Part shown: piece after piece, positions 38,905 through 51,174 of the stretch
Layout of the letters: every line of letters starts with the position of its first letter
Numbering within the stretch: position 1 is the stretch's first letter
Assembly: GCA_012295275.1 (NCBI GenBank)
Contig: CM022671.1
Location: forward strand, 16,493,456-16,557,455
DNA length: 64,000 bases
Reading direction: 5' to 3'
From: Chrysomallon squamiferum
Taxonomy: Eukaryota; Mollusca; Gastropoda; Neomphalida; Peltospiridae
Made by a program: the position numbers and the translations under genes
The notes under the pieces: generated by a model
Database searches by the model: none
The model's input: only the letters and a program-made list of their open reading frames with translations
What the model was told of the DNA's origin: nothing

Positions 38905-40511
38905 ATTGGGATTTTATTGAGGGGGAAGTTGGTATTTTTTTTTTTTTTTTTATTTTTTTTTTTTTTTTGTCTATGAAGACAAGAAATAATTCAGATGGTA
39001 ATATGTAACAGTTTCTGCCTGTACATAATTGTATAAGGGTAAAAAAGTAAAATAAAATCATGATGACATTATATAAATGTTACATGTTACGCTGACCATA
39101 CAGCAATAATATTGTTTGTCAGAATTAATTTGTCATAATGTAACAATATTCAGTCTTCCTAGAAATAGTCAAATTGTTTTTTAAATATTTATTTATTTTG
39201 TTTACATTTATTTATTTATATTTTTCTTTTCACTTTTTTTTTGTTTGTTTTTTTGTTATCTTGTAGTTACTTTTTAAACTGAATGCATTTTATCTTTTTA
39301 TCTTTATAATCCTGTTCATTTCATTATTTAATATTTTTTTAAAAAAATCAGATTTAAAAATGTTTTAAAGAAAAGGTTAGAAAACCCAAGAATTTGCCTT
39401 GCTGTATTAAGTAGCATTATGTATGTAATCTACCTCTACTGGAAGAACTTTTTTTATATTACCTCTGTTGTATAAAACTGGATTCTTACACTGAGGATCA
39501 TGGTTCAAATCTTCTTGATGTATGCTGAGAACATTTTTATATGTAAATTTATCAATGTAACCTTAACAGTTGTGACATGTTTATTAATTATAAAATTTTA
39601 TTACACAAATATATCAGTATTCTTCATAATTAAACAATTATTGCATTTTAATATCTGGAATATGAATAGCAGGTTTACAGTTTGGCATGAGTATTCATTC
39701 CCTTTAATGAAGGATAAATATTATTGATCTTAACAATAATTTACAGATATGGGTTCTGTCTCTGTGTGTGTTTGTGCATGTGAGAGAGAGAGAATTTATA
39801 CTCAATGCAAAGTGATTACAAAAATTATGAGAAAGTTAAAAATGGAAGCCTGTTGACAGGATTGCAGTATGCATTATCTTGTTTTTGATTACTGGCTCAT
39901 TTATGTGAATTTACCCAGTTGTTGAAGTCCTGCTGTTGATTGTTATTTATTGAAATTAGTCGAATTAAATATATCAAATTTATTTCTCTTATAAGCATAC
40001 ACTATTATTTTCTTTTCTTTTCTTTTTCCATTCAGAAATAAAAAAAATTATGACTAATGTGTGTTTGGATTGTTAATTAATGTTTTTGAAATTAGATTGC
40101 GATATGTAATTGACTGGATAAAGTGGTTTTGCGATTTCTATACGTTTTCAAATGCAAAATAAAATTATTAATCCAGTTCGTTGTTGTATATAACGTACTA
40201 CATAATGATGTCTTATAATCTTCTGTTCGAATATCTTTATACATGTATCATGGCCGTAACTAGAGTGAGGTAAATGAGTCAAATACCTCATATCGAAATT
40301 AACGATATTTTCAAAATATAAAATATAAATCACTATTACTATAGAAACGATATCCACTGAATGAATTCGTTTGTGTCTGCGGTTGAAGTCTACCGACATC
40401 GTTGCGATGAAAGACATAACTGACTTCAAAGACATCAGACATCAAACAGGTTTTTGCCTCATTTCAAAAAGAGTCGAGTTACGGCAAGATATATATATAT
40501 ATATATATATA

Positions 40512-40554
<43 letters not shown>

Positions 40555-40839
40555 TACACAGCATAATTGATCCGCTATAAACATTAACACCGATTTCACA
40601 GGTGGTGTATGTACAATCAGACAGTTTATAACGCATGTCAGTGTCGCATGGCAAAAAATAAAATTTAGATTATTTCTTTTATTTTATTCTATTATTATTA
40701 TAATCACGTTTTAGGCTTCATCTTCGTTCAGCTGTAAGAATGTTAAGATTAACGCGACAATCCCAAAACGTCAAGTGCAACGGAAGTAAATTGGCCAATA
40801 AATATTCATACCAGTAATAGTTCGTGAATATTCATTGAA

Positions 40840-40870
<31 letters not shown>

Positions 40871-41189
40871 GACATTGTGTCGATGATGGTTCGACTGTTA
40901 TTCGAAATGATGGAAAACACCGACTGTGATCGTTGTTATTCTGTTTATTATTATTTTTTTTATTATTATTATTATTATTTTAATTCGAAATACTTGTTAT
41001 AGGATCTAGTGCGCAATCATTTTAGAAGCATAGTGGTGGCGCAGACTTTATTTATTGACACAAACAAATACCATAAACATGCACGAGCGTTTTTATTTAT
41101 TGTTATGAACATATTTTAATTAAGCAATGTATTCCCAGGCTAAAAGAGTGAAAGCTGTTATAAACAATCCAGTAATTATATCTATATCA

Positions 41190-41191
<2 letters not shown>

Positions 41192-41254
<63 letters not shown>
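41192..41254. repeat. (ATT)n microsatellite
   Basis: About 21 ATT units. Confidence 0.95.
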
Positions 41255-41255
<1 letters not shown>

Positions 41256-41963
41256 CGATAGTACATGCTAGTGTTAAATAAATGAATAAAAATAATTGTT
41301 TTTGATTAGTTCATTGCAGTATTTTTTAATAGTTTCGAATATTTCCTCCTGCTTCAACTTCAGCCAGTTATTACTCAACATGCCAACCAACTTTCTTTAC
41401 CTTTCATTCCTTCTCTGCTACCTTTAATTTGCAATAAAAGTGAAACGATTTTGCATTAGCTCAATTTGACATAAACCAAAAAGCCTACAATATCTGATAT
41501 TAAAGCAGAATTTTTCTTTTTTCACAAACCATACATTTTGTATATCGATCATTTAAAGTTACATCTTGGGTTACTTAATAGTAACAGGATGACAGATGGG
41601 TCCATTTCTTCAATAAATCAGAAATGACGTGATTATGCAACTTAAGTGTTAAAGGGTGCTAATGTAATAATATGTTATTTCAGTTAAAAAAAAGAATGGC
41701 TTACTGAATTGTTTGATGGTCAGGCCTTAGTTACATATTTCTAGTATTTATTTTTAAAAAAATGTTAACAGTTTACATAAAATATGATACAATTTTTTAA
41801 CTTGTTTCTAAAGAATATTCCTATTTAAACAATGAGTTACTGCAGCAATCTTTTACTGAGAAACATAAAATTCATATTTATTTAACAATTAATAATATGA
41901 AACAGAATCTTCTTTGTTAAATAGCTTAAGTATTATTATGGTAACTGTTGATGTAGGTTACAC

Positions 41964-42133
41964 TTATTTAAGAAGATAATTCCACCTGAGGACAAAATGA
42001 ACACTGCTACCAACATCCTGACGAAATGAATCTTCCTGAACTCCATGCATTGGTAGAATGACATAATCTTCATTGGACTCCAGTGAGACTTCAGAAGAGG
42101 AATGAACAGAGTACATGTCACCGTCATTGCTAA
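41964..42133 (-). CDS. Possible terminal exon with LIR-like motif
   Basis: From an acceptor TTGCAG (alternatively AAG ending at 42156) the frame is open to a TAA at 41966-41964. The peptide is acidic and Ser-rich, and contains S-L-E-S-N-E-D-Y-V-I-L-P. This has the shape of an LC3/Atg8-interacting region (acidic residues, then aromatic-x-x-aliphatic) and recalls the S-S-E-D-Y-I-I-I-L-P motif of NBR1. The rest does not match a known family. Phase fits the segment at 47745-47864, although 5.6 kb of intron would be needed. Confidence 0.25.
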
Positions 42134-42653
42134 CTGCAATGTGTGATGTTTGCTGCTTATCATGTGTGTCAAAATAAACAATTTATTTATATATCCTGGT
42201 TCTCGTCACATTTACCACAGACGTTCAAATATTTTAACATTTCTACAATTATCTCAATGTATAATACAATACCAAATATTCATTTGATTATGGTTTTAAG
42301 AAACAAATTAATCTATTTAAGAATTTTGTCGTTTATATGGTTAGTGAGTTATAGGATGTTAGCCACTGTGTTTCCCACTTCTACTGGACATGAAATGAGA
42401 CCTTTTGACACGGAATGGTGCCAGGTATTATTGGGTTCTCTATGTTGTTACAACATATAGTAGATAAACACACAAGTAAAAATATAATAATAATAAAACT
42501 AATTGAATATATATATATATATCATATATATATATATAAATGACCTTTTTTTTATTGGACTGAATATATTTGGTTATGTTTTAAGAATTTTAAAAGGCTT
42601 GAAATTTTAAAAAAGAATGAATGTAAAAAGATGTTTTTATATATATTTTTTTT

Positions 42654-42687
<34 letters not shown>

Positions 42688-42962
42688 CAACATCTTTTTT
42701 CTTTTCTTTTAATTTAATTTTTTAGAATTATTTTATTACTTTTATTAATTACTTTCAAAGCTAAAAAACGAACAAAATGTAAACAACACGTTCATATGTC
42801 ATGAGCATTCAAAGTTCAGCAGTTCTTGTCGCTCTAGTGACTGAATCTTACTGCTCGCGTCGAGCTCGCTGAAGTTATTGATCTGAATATTCATGAGTGT
42901 TACTGTTATGAATATTTATTAGCATCTTTACTTCCAATGGATGTATTGTGATTTCATGCTCC

Positions 42963-43060
42963 CATGTCTAGCTGGTCGTTACATCTAGTGTGAACAAAAC
43001 ATTCACTGTAGTCCAGTGTTTTAAAGCGTTGTAACATTCATCTCTACAAGACTGTGTACA
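42963..43060. repeat. Dispersed repeat related to 50711-50800
   Basis: Shared blocks are TTACATC(T/C)AGTGTGAA(C/T)AAAAC, TTCACTG, ATCCAGTGTTTT-like and TTCATCTCT. About 80% identity over roughly 85 bp. Confidence 0.6.
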
Positions 43061-43589
43061 GTTACATTATTAACATTGGAAATAAAAAATGAGAATTTAT
43101 CTATATTCTTGTCCTTGTGCAGTCTGCAGTTATTAGTTCTGTAATTTTATAAAACTACAAAAAATGTTCTGCAAAATTATTTACTTATTTATCCATTTAT
43201 CCATACATTATTATTATTAATATCTTTTTTTTTCACTAATTTATATATATATAATTATTTTGTTTGTTTGATTGGATTTGTTATTTTTGTTGTTGTTGTT
43301 TAATAATAAAATAAAATTACTGAAAATAAGGCTGCAGTATTATAATGCCAATAACATGACGAGATAAAAATATAAATTCATTACAAATTTCACAGGTACA
43401 CAAACGTATTAAGATAATTTTATTAACTGTTTATACCTAAGCCGGATTAAACGAATACTGAGTCAGTTGTGAATTCCATGTTGGAAAAATAACGTACCGT
43501 CTAAAATGTGTAATATTAATTTGTAATTTATAAGATGTATGATTTTGATTACCACGAGTTTTGGCTATCAAAATCTGCTATAGAGGTAT

Positions 43590-43590
43590 G

Positions 43591-43630
<40 letters not shown>
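43590..43630. repeat. Poly-A tract, about 41 A
   Basis: Uninterrupted A run. Confidence 0.95.
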
Positions 43631-43633
<3 letters not shown>

Positions 43634-43699
43634 TTTTCTCATAACAGTATTTCATATCCACATTTTATAAAACAGAAATAGGGGCACACTCGCTCTGAC

Positions 43700-44115
43700 T
43701 CTACTCTACTAATTTGTACCAGTTTTGGGGCAAATCACTCTCCACTTACGTTATTTATAAATACTCTGCCCCGCTAGATACATACACACTGGGTCTTTGT
43801 GGAGACTCTCACAGTGACCCCACTAATGGCATACTTATAATGGCTCTTACTTTTACGTTAATGCGTACACTATATTTCAGATCTGAAACTATGCAAAAAA
43901 GTTCACTCAAGCGAGAATATTTTTATCATATACTGTGAATAGTGCTTAAACTAATTTGTACCAGTTTTGATGGGGGTTTGGGTTTTTGGGTTTTTTTTTC
44001 TTCTAATTTATTTATTTTGTTCATTCATTCATTTATAAATTATAAATATTTACTCTGTTATTTCACTTGCAATAAAGTCAACAGTGTTTAAACTAATTTG
44101 TACCAGTTACAAACA
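43700..44115. repeat. Three spaced copies of an ACTAATTTGTACCAGTT motif
   Basis: ACTAATTTGTACCAGTT occurs at about 43709, 43950 and 44093, each followed by a G-rich TTTTGGGG/GGGGTTT segment and poly-T. A partial match (TTAATTTGTACCATTTTTTT) lies at 56096. Probably a decayed array; the frame at 43714-43938 within it is not a convincing gene. Confidence 0.5.
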
Positions 44116-44466
44116 CTTTAGTGGGGGGTTTTCTTGGTTTTTTTTTTAAGTATCTAGTCATTCATTTATTTTAAAATAGCAGGTTATAAATATGTACGTT
44201 GTTATTTCTCTATAATTTATAAAACGTATCTATTATTATTACGATTATTAATTATTGTATTTGTTTTCCAGTTAGCTGTTGCTGAAAATGAAATTATAAG
44301 GAAGGAAACTGAAACTGAAACGATTGAAAAAGAAACAAAATACTGAAAATGAATTTCTCCCTGCAAGCCAAGTAATATATAAAATGCTAACAATGTATTA
44401 CAAATATAAAATATACTTGCATATAACCATATTCATAAAATTATTATAAATATATAGATAGACAGA

Positions 44467-44580
44467 CAGATTTATCTTGTGATAGCTGATCTATTTTAAA
44501 ATTCTGTTTGTATATAGCCTTGTTTCCTTGTTATTGTAAATATATACCAAAATTGTGTTTTCAACTTTTAAAATAAAATT
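44467..44580. repeat. Dispersed repeat related to 49981-50115
   Basis: Shared order: ACAGA(T/C)A, TTGTGA, ATCTATTTTAAAAT, TTGTATATAGCCTTGTT, CTTGTTATTGTAAATAT, then GTGTTTT and TTTTAAAATAAAA. About 75% identity. Confidence 0.55.
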
Positions 44581-45846
44581 CTCAAGTGATTACAATGCAT
44601 CTAATAATTTGAATTGTCGCATAATTAGTAAATCTGTCTCCGGGGAGGGTAATACAATAGTATCTAAGTATAGTTACATTTTACATGGCGTTAATGACGC
44701 ATTTGTCAAATTATGTTGGTTCCTAAAGTGGATAAAACAAAACAAAGCAAAAAAAAAACACACAAAAACCCACATATAAACAGTAACAACGACTATTACA
44801 AAATCATAGATTGCTTTGAACAATAGTAAGTCGCCTAAAATGCTTTCTTATTAAATAGCTGACAAGAACCAATAAATATATGTAAGAATAGATGTATAAT
44901 CTGAAAGTGATACTTTATTTAATCTTATTGAGTTTAAATCTGATTGATGAAATATAATTACCTATTTTCGATACGTACAAATTTTCGCCAACAGTAATTA
45001 ACAGTAAACTACGAATTAATTCCTGATCACATCACGTGGGAATCATGAATTATTCAATTTCAGAATTTATAGTATTTCCTTATATTACTGCAGAAACCAC
45101 CATGGAACATTTGTAAATCCTTAAAGAGGAGTTAATATCGATATCTAATTTTGCATCAACAATAATTTGAATAAATATTTCCGTATCGACGTATAACTGC
45201 ATTTTTTCTTTTCAAGTTGTTCTCACTGTTGAGTTATTGTTATTGTGATTGTTATTAGTTACAGCTAAACTCATGATCATAAAAATTAATTTCCAAGTCT
45301 TTTCCAATATATATTGTGAAATAATTATTAACGACTCATTACTTTGTATATTGGTTAAGGAACAGTGCATGGGATTACTTTATCCCAGCTATTAAAATTA
45401 TTTTTTCTACCCATCGCATGCACATTATGCTGTAAGGAAACTAAATTTATGTTTTAAATGAGTATTTGAAAACTTAATGTTACATAGGAAAATCTGAAGT
45501 TTTTAAAATCTCATTACACATTTACAATAAATATAAACTATTTTAACAACAGTAATGTTAATTAATTTCAATATCAAATTTTGCTGTTCAAGCAACATAA
45601 ACAATCTATAGCTGAAATTTGTTTTAAAAGTTTGTTATTTTAAATTTACCTGACTGAAATGTTATGTAAGAAACATATTTAAAACCACTACTTTACAGTT
45701 ACACATATAATTTAAAGCGACTACGAGAAATGACAAAAAATAAGATGTTAAAGACTGAGCCTCAACAAAATGTATAAACAAAGCTCGAGCTATTACCATA
45801 TCTGAAAACTTAATAACTGTTATTGATTTCTTACATTTATACTATA

Positions 45847-45881
<35 letters not shown>

Positions 45882-45996
45882 ATTTGCGTCAGCTTTATTT
45901 CAAGGATAACATTCAGAAGCAGTTGTATCTTCAAGAAGTGGTTCGTGAATGCAGATTTTTTTTTTTGTAGGAATTTTGATTTGATTTGTGAATCTC

Positions 45997-46034
<38 letters not shown>

Positions 46035-46677
46035 TTAAAATTTAACATCATAGGTCGTTTGTGGCTTTTCAGAAGAACAAGTTGTCTCTTTTCATATCTT
46101 GGTAGCGTCTAACATTCCAAATGATCCAAACTGACTGGAATGTCTAGCAAAGAGGAACTTCCAGCAAGCTAACGTTAACTGCTTCAGTGAGGATTTGAAA
46201 AAACAAAAAACAGCTTCAAAATAACATTAATCTAACAAGCCAAAAATTATTTGTGATTTTTTTATGTTTCCTTATTTTTTTATATAATTATTTTATCTAG
46301 CATCAAAAGTACAATCCACAGAAAAATTCCGATTAAAAAGTTATTTGAATTTACGAACCAAGACTTGAAACTTGCCAGATTCAGAATAAGTCAAATCAAT
46401 TTTCTGATTGTTGTAGATATGTATTTAATCTTCAATATTTTCTTTCTTAGATGTAATTATAGCTTACAAAATTATTTTGTTTTTTTGGTATGTTATGGAA
46501 ACAAAAAATATAATTATGCGAGTAATTAAATAGTGTACTGTATTTGTTTCTTTTACAACTGTGAAACTTTTCAAGCTATGCACGTATGTGAATTTATGCA
46601 GAAAATTAAAATATTTTCTTTTTTAATACTTTTTAAAAGTACATCCGTTGCGCACCTTTTCTTTTTTTTTTTTTTTT

Positions 46678-46710
46678 TTATTATTATTATTATTATCATC
46701 ATTATCATCA

Positions 46711-46773
<63 letters not shown>
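46678..46773. repeat. (ATT)n/(ATC)n microsatellite
   Basis: About 30 trinucleotide units with ATC interruptions, preceded by poly-T. Confidence 0.95.
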
Positions 46774-46775
<2 letters not shown>

Positions 46776-47744
46776 AATGAGTACTGTTTGCTGATTTTTT
46801 GCATAAATTTAAATTTTAGAAAAAATGCATGATATATTACGTATAGTTTATTATTTTAAAATAAATAAATAAATAAATAATTGTGGTTTGGTATCAACAA
46901 CTACTCTCGATACACATTCGTTTAGATTCGCATCGGGATCTATTTAAAATTAATATTCACAACAGTTCATAATAATAATAATAATAATAAAAGGTAATAG
47001 AATTTTTGCGGTGTACTTCTTTTTTTCGAAGATTTGTTTCCCCATTTCGTTCTCCCTTATTTTACGATGCACACCAAATTCTACTTTTCTTATTAATTTA
47101 GCATCTGTTTAAGGTCTAGTAAATTTCCATCATACATCTGACCTTAGTTTTAATAAGCTGTGCAAAAACATCCTGATCAAATGATAATTTCGTGATACTT
47201 TTATATTTTGGTAATTTTTCTATAGTCTTAAAGCGTTGGATATTGGTTTGGGATAAACAAATCCACCGTGTGAACACAAAATCCTTCCAATTAGTGAGTG
47301 CAGTTTGTTCAGCCTATTGTTATTATTATTTTTTCGTTATTGTTGTTGTTTTGGTAATAATCAACAATTCGATCCAACTTTTGTTTTTCGTTTTGTCGTC
47401 TGCTAACAGATTTGTTAGAACTATCACTGTTTCTTACGTTAAAAAAAAAAAAAAAAAATAATAATAAAACAAATATTTTCTGGTTTAATAACAAATTAAA
47501 CTATAATATTATATACAGTCATCTATAAAGTAATAAAATTACAGTGTACCATATATAATACTGTCGTGTATTTCGTAGACAATATTTTCCAATACTAACA
47601 ATTATTTTTGAATTGTTTTCTTCCAGACTGATCATTTTTGGTATTGACACATTATAAACATTCCATTCATCATGTTTTAGAATTCTGGCATTTTTCTAAA
47701 CTTATACCACGTAACAGCACAATGGCTGAAAGAGGTTCTTTTAC

Positions 47745-47864
47745 CCAAACTTGGTAGATGGTCTGAGGAGCGCTCACTGAAAACAAGTGCTACTTCCCTG
47801 ACGTCAGTTCCAGTAGATGAATACAATTCAACACACAACAGACTTGTTTTGTAAAGGTTAATTT
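47745..47864 (-). CDS. Possible internal exon, unknown minus-strand gene
   Basis: Two bases, 39 codons and one base, between an acceptor TTATAG and a donor G|GTAAAA. The peptide includes C-V-E-L-Y-S-S-T-G-T-D-V-R-E-V-A-L-V-F-S. Phase agrees with 48658-48784 upstream and with the acceptor at 42133 downstream. The family is unknown. Confidence 0.22.
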
Positions 47865-48657
47865 CTATAAGGCTATGAGAATAAAAGTTGTAGATTTGAG
47901 TCTGAACAGTTTTAAAAATACATGAGACTTTTTTTCATTATTCTTTATATCTTATATGTATATATATATAGATATATATTAATCTATTATTTCCATAGAA
48001 AATTCAAGTCAAAATGGGTCACTGACAGGATTAGAATATAAACTATTGAACAATTTTAATTTAACTGTGCTCTAAGCTAACTAGCTAGGACCTTCATGAT
48101 TCAGGATTGGTAGATCATGACAGTCTTTGTACCAGTGATAGGTATCTGCTTTCATCTTTGACTTTATGGGGCTGCCTTTTAGAATCTGTGGAAGCAGTTT
48201 TGGTTTGAATGATGTTGATTATTTTGAACATTAAGAGACGATTGGTTATGCAGAATGTTTCAGTGATGGCAAGCAGGGTCAACACAAATCTGTTACTCTC
48301 ATTCTCTAGTGTAAGATTTGCCTCGACAGTCGAATCATTTTTTAATTTTCAAGAAGATAACTGTTTTAATTGGAAAATAGTTTTAACGTCTTAGATTCAA
48401 TAATAATCACTAATTTTAATAACAACCACCAAAATATTGTTCTTTTTGTTTTTTTAATTTTTAAATTGTTTATTTCAGTAGATTTTTGAACAAGGCAAAA
48501 ATGTAGCTACCTTTATACAAGAAATGTATATAAAGAAAAGGTAATGTGATTTTTAATTTAAAAATAAGAAAACAAACAACTCCAAAAGTAAATAAGTTTT
48601 CTTATTCATCTTTCTGTAAATAATAAAATAAACAAATGTTTCTGTTGCAGGAGATAC

Positions 48658-48784
48658 CCATTTCACCATCAGCAGCAGATCCCGTCTTTCCAGAATATGA
48701 TGGTTGAATGATTTCTCTTTGATGGAATGGCTTCCTTTTGGACTCACTGGTAAATTTCCTTGCATCCTGGTGCTCTCGTGGTCT
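48658..48784 (-). CDS. Possible internal exon, unknown minus-strand gene
   Basis: Open in phase 0 from an acceptor CCTAG to a donor G|GTATCT: 42 codons plus one base. The peptide is basic and Ser/Gln-rich (R-P-R-E-H-Q-D-A-R-K..., S-K-R-K-P-F-H-Q-R-E). Its leftover base completes the first codon of the segment at 47864-47745, so the two could be consecutive exons. No family is recognised. Confidence 0.22.
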
Positions 48785-48817
48785 CTAGGTTACAAAAAAG
48801 TATTTAGATTCTGTTAC

Positions 48818-48912
48818 AGTCAATGGCAAACTGGATCGAGAATGTCTATCACGTAGTAGAGTCTCTTTGGGGAGCACTGGCAACATTTCCTGGCATTCTG
48901 GTGGTCCCAAGT
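48818..48912 (-). CDS. Possible duplicated exon next to 48658-48784
   Basis: An open segment (L-G-P-P-E-C-Q-E-M-L-P-V-L-P-K...) between an acceptor CTAAG and a donor ACT|GTAACA. Its first 45 bases align with the start of the segment at 48784 (GACCAC, CCAGGAAAT/GCAAGGAAAT, CCAGTG), which suggests a local duplication. Only 33 bases separate the two, too short for an intron, so they would have to be alternatives. Confidence 0.15.
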
Positions 48913-49559
48913 CTTAGTGTGTTAAGAGTGTAGTGATGAATCAGCTCATCGTATGAATAAATTGCTCTATGATGATCCTGGTCAGCCATGTGAAGAATCA
49001 TATTCCTGTGATCAACAAAGATCGATGCGATTTTCTCGAATTTTAGTCAGTTAAACACTGCTAACGTCGTGGTGGCAGCTGTTCTCAAAACGAACGTTGC
49101 GGCGTGCATTCTGGAAAGTCTGGTTTCTGCTTTAGTGTTGTTCATTAAAGAAAATAACTGCTTCAGAAATGTTTCCGTAATTAAATCAGGTGGTTCGGTT
49201 ATCAGCAAATGCTGTTGCGGTTGTTACAGCATCCTTCTAAAATGCATCGGCGTGCCGTACAGTTTGCCTTGTTTTTCAAACAAGACCTACTGGATGATTG
49301 AAGTCGAGGAAGACCGAACTACCATTCCTGGCAACGAATGTATTATCTTGTGAGCATGCGGTGATTTTCGGGGTATCCGAGGAGAACTAATTTTAGAAAA
49401 AGAAAAAATATAAGTTAAAAAAAAGAAGAAATAGAAGAAATGATAAGAGCACCAATTATTGTTGTTGTTGTTGTTGTTGTTGCTGCTGCTGCTGTTGTTG
49501 CTTTTGTTTTCATAATTTAGTAATAATAGTAATTATGATAATAAATAAATGAAACTTAC

Positions 49560-49726
49560 AGGGTTGGCAGGGTATCGACAGATTCATCGAAACTTACGGG
49601 TAAGGTTGTGGACGAAAACCCACTCATATAGGTAAGTGGAGATTCAATGTGGACAGTGGGACAGGCCTTGGTGGGTTTCTTTTTCAGACACCTACAACAT
49701 GTAAATTTGGACTGAAACTCGCCCAT
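49560..49726 (-). CDS. Possible first coding exon with lipidation-type N-terminus
   Basis: An ATG at 49726 opens 55 codons plus two bases, ending at a good donor (GTAAGT at 49559-49554). The protein starts M-G-E-F-Q-S-K-F-T-C-C-R-C-L-K-K-K. Gly2 and Ser6 fit the N-myristoylation pattern, and C10, C11 and C13 followed by lysines resemble a palmitoylation/membrane-anchor patch. A perfect cAMP-response element TGACGTCA lies about 90 bp upstream (49820-49813). The codon pattern is richer in GC than the surroundings. No downstream exon can be joined with confidence and the family is not recognised. The exon-intron reading is inference. Confidence 0.3.
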
Positions 49727-49812
49727 CTCAGCAAAATAAACTAAAATTTTCCAAGTCCACAAATCGCTCAGAGACTGCTTTGAAGTAGTCTCTAATGACG
49801 CTACATCTATTA

Positions 49813-49820
49813 TGACGTCA
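49813..49820 (-). promoter_or_regulatory. cAMP-response element (CRE)
   Basis: Perfect palindrome TGACGTCA. A half site (CGTCA in sense) follows at 49800-49796, and a 24-bp imperfect palindrome occupies 49770-49793. All lie just upstream of the possible first exon ending at 49560. Confidence 0.35.
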
Positions 49821-49980
49821 TACCTTAACAGTGTGTGTATGTGTGTGTGTGTGATTATTTATTTTACAAAATATAAATAAACCTCTGGATACAGGTTACA
49901 AGAATCGTAATAAAATAAATATATTCAACTCAAGACCATGATATTTATATATATAGTGACTTATATTACTAACAATGTAT

Positions 49981-50115
49981 ACAGATATATTTTGTGACAA
50001 TTCATCTGTTTTAAAATCTTATTTGTACACAGCCTTGTTGTCTTGTTATCGTAAATATTCAGAATACAGTAATTCAAAACTCAACCAAATAGTGTTTTTA
50101 AAGTTTTAAATAAAA
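49981..50115. repeat. Dispersed repeat related to 44467-44580
   Basis: Partner of 44467-44580, same orientation. It ends in AAATAAAACT, like a 3' UTR or retro-element tail. Confidence 0.55.
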
Positions 50116-50313
50116 CTAACTGTTTAATTACCGTCGTACCTGCTGTCTCGTGCGGATACTTGTGGATACGACAGAAGTGTCCCTACGTCGCAGTATTTCT
50201 TCATCAGAGGGAAACAAATTACAGACAATTTTTTACAATGTTTATTTATATGGACCATGCCAGTATCCTTAACAAAACATAAACTGTCATGGCCGGACAT
50301 TGCCATTTAAAAA

Positions 50314-50543
50314 GAATTTTGGATACTGGGTTGTCGAACTTGTATTTTGAAAAATTAGTTTTTATAATTTCCATTCAACAGCTATAAAGCTGTGGGACAT
50401 TAGAAAAATATTTGTTTTCATTCGTTATCTGCTATTTTAATACAGACAGACACATTCATACATATCACGTCCCTATTTGCAATTACCTTATACTACATTA
50501 ACCGCAAATGAAGCCGTTAGAAAGTGATTCACGCAAACACGTG
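50314..50543. repeat. 230-bp direct repeat, copy 1
   Basis: Almost identical to 51542-51770, with a handful of substitutions and one small indel. It begins GAATTTTGGATACTGGGTTG and ends in GTGATTCACGCAAA(C/T)ACGTG followed by an (AC)n tail. The high identity points to a recent duplication 1.23 kb apart. Confidence 0.9.
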
Positions 50544-50710
50544 ACACACACACACACAGGGACATATTAAAAAAACAGTCGAGTCTTGGAAAAGTGTCCG
50601 TATATCGTAGGTGGTCGGTAAAAACAGGTATTTGAATAACCAGTACGTCTGTATCGTGTCTGATTCTTCGTATGTAAGAATATTAAGATTATCACCCGTG
50701 AATGATATCC

Positions 50711-50800
50711 AGCTGTCGCTTACATCCAGTGTGAATAAAACGTTCACTGAAATCCAGTGTTTTGAAGCTTTGTAAAATTCATCTCTGTACGAGCCAATGT
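50711..50800. repeat. Dispersed repeat related to 42963-43060
   Basis: Partner of 42963-43060, same orientation, 7.7 kb away. Confidence 0.6.
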
Positions 50801-51136
50801 CCTGTCACTTAAAGTGATGATAACAACACAGAGAATGTTTTTTATTTATTTTTTGTTTTTTCTGCCGGTTTTGTTTTTCAGTCGAAATTAAGTCTACTTT
50901 TTACACTTAGGTCGTCTGCACCTTTTCCATTTTGTTAAGTTTTTTTTTTATATAAAACGCCATTAATAATGCAAGATAAAATGTGTTGAAACTGAAGTCA
51001 TTAAAACGCCAGTAAAAAGTTCAGCTAATCAGTTTGTGTTATTGTAGTGTGTTTTTTATCTGCTTTTTCTTCTTTCAGACGTGTATCGGTTTACTTTCTA
51101 AGACTCAACAGTTACGTTGACTGAGCAAAGTGGGCC

Positions 51137-51174
<38 letters not shown>

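Larger units (their letters stand above)
35318..41963. other. EDEM1 3' flank and gene-free DNA
   Basis: The EDEM1 3' UTR starts here, but its end cannot be fixed among many AATAAA matches. The rest holds the GT tract, a CATA/CACA-rich stretch (35740-35890), poly-T tracts (36780, 38880-38965, 40843), the 37.2-kb minisatellite, and AT and ATT runs (40490-40553). No gene is supported. Confidence 0.5.
42156..47744. other. Gene-poor DNA with dispersed repeats
   Basis: Holds AT runs (42509-42536, 42655-42686), the dispersed repeats at 42963 and 44467, the ACTAATTTGTACCAGTT copies, an AAAT run (45846-45882), poly-A (46002-46029) and an ATT tract. If the minus-strand candidate gene is real, this is one of its introns. 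Confidence 0.4.

Noticed and set aside
42143-42460. 105-codon plus frame
   Set aside because: Overlaps the better minus-strand candidate and has AT-driven composition.
48120-48350. About 75-codon minus frame with a membrane-like stretch
   Set aside because: Bounded upstream by an in-frame TGA with no acceptor after it, so it cannot be an exon as it stands.
49012-49353. 114-codon open plus frame
   Set aside because: No ATG near its start and no splice context; the minus strand is similarly open, so coding direction cannot be decided.
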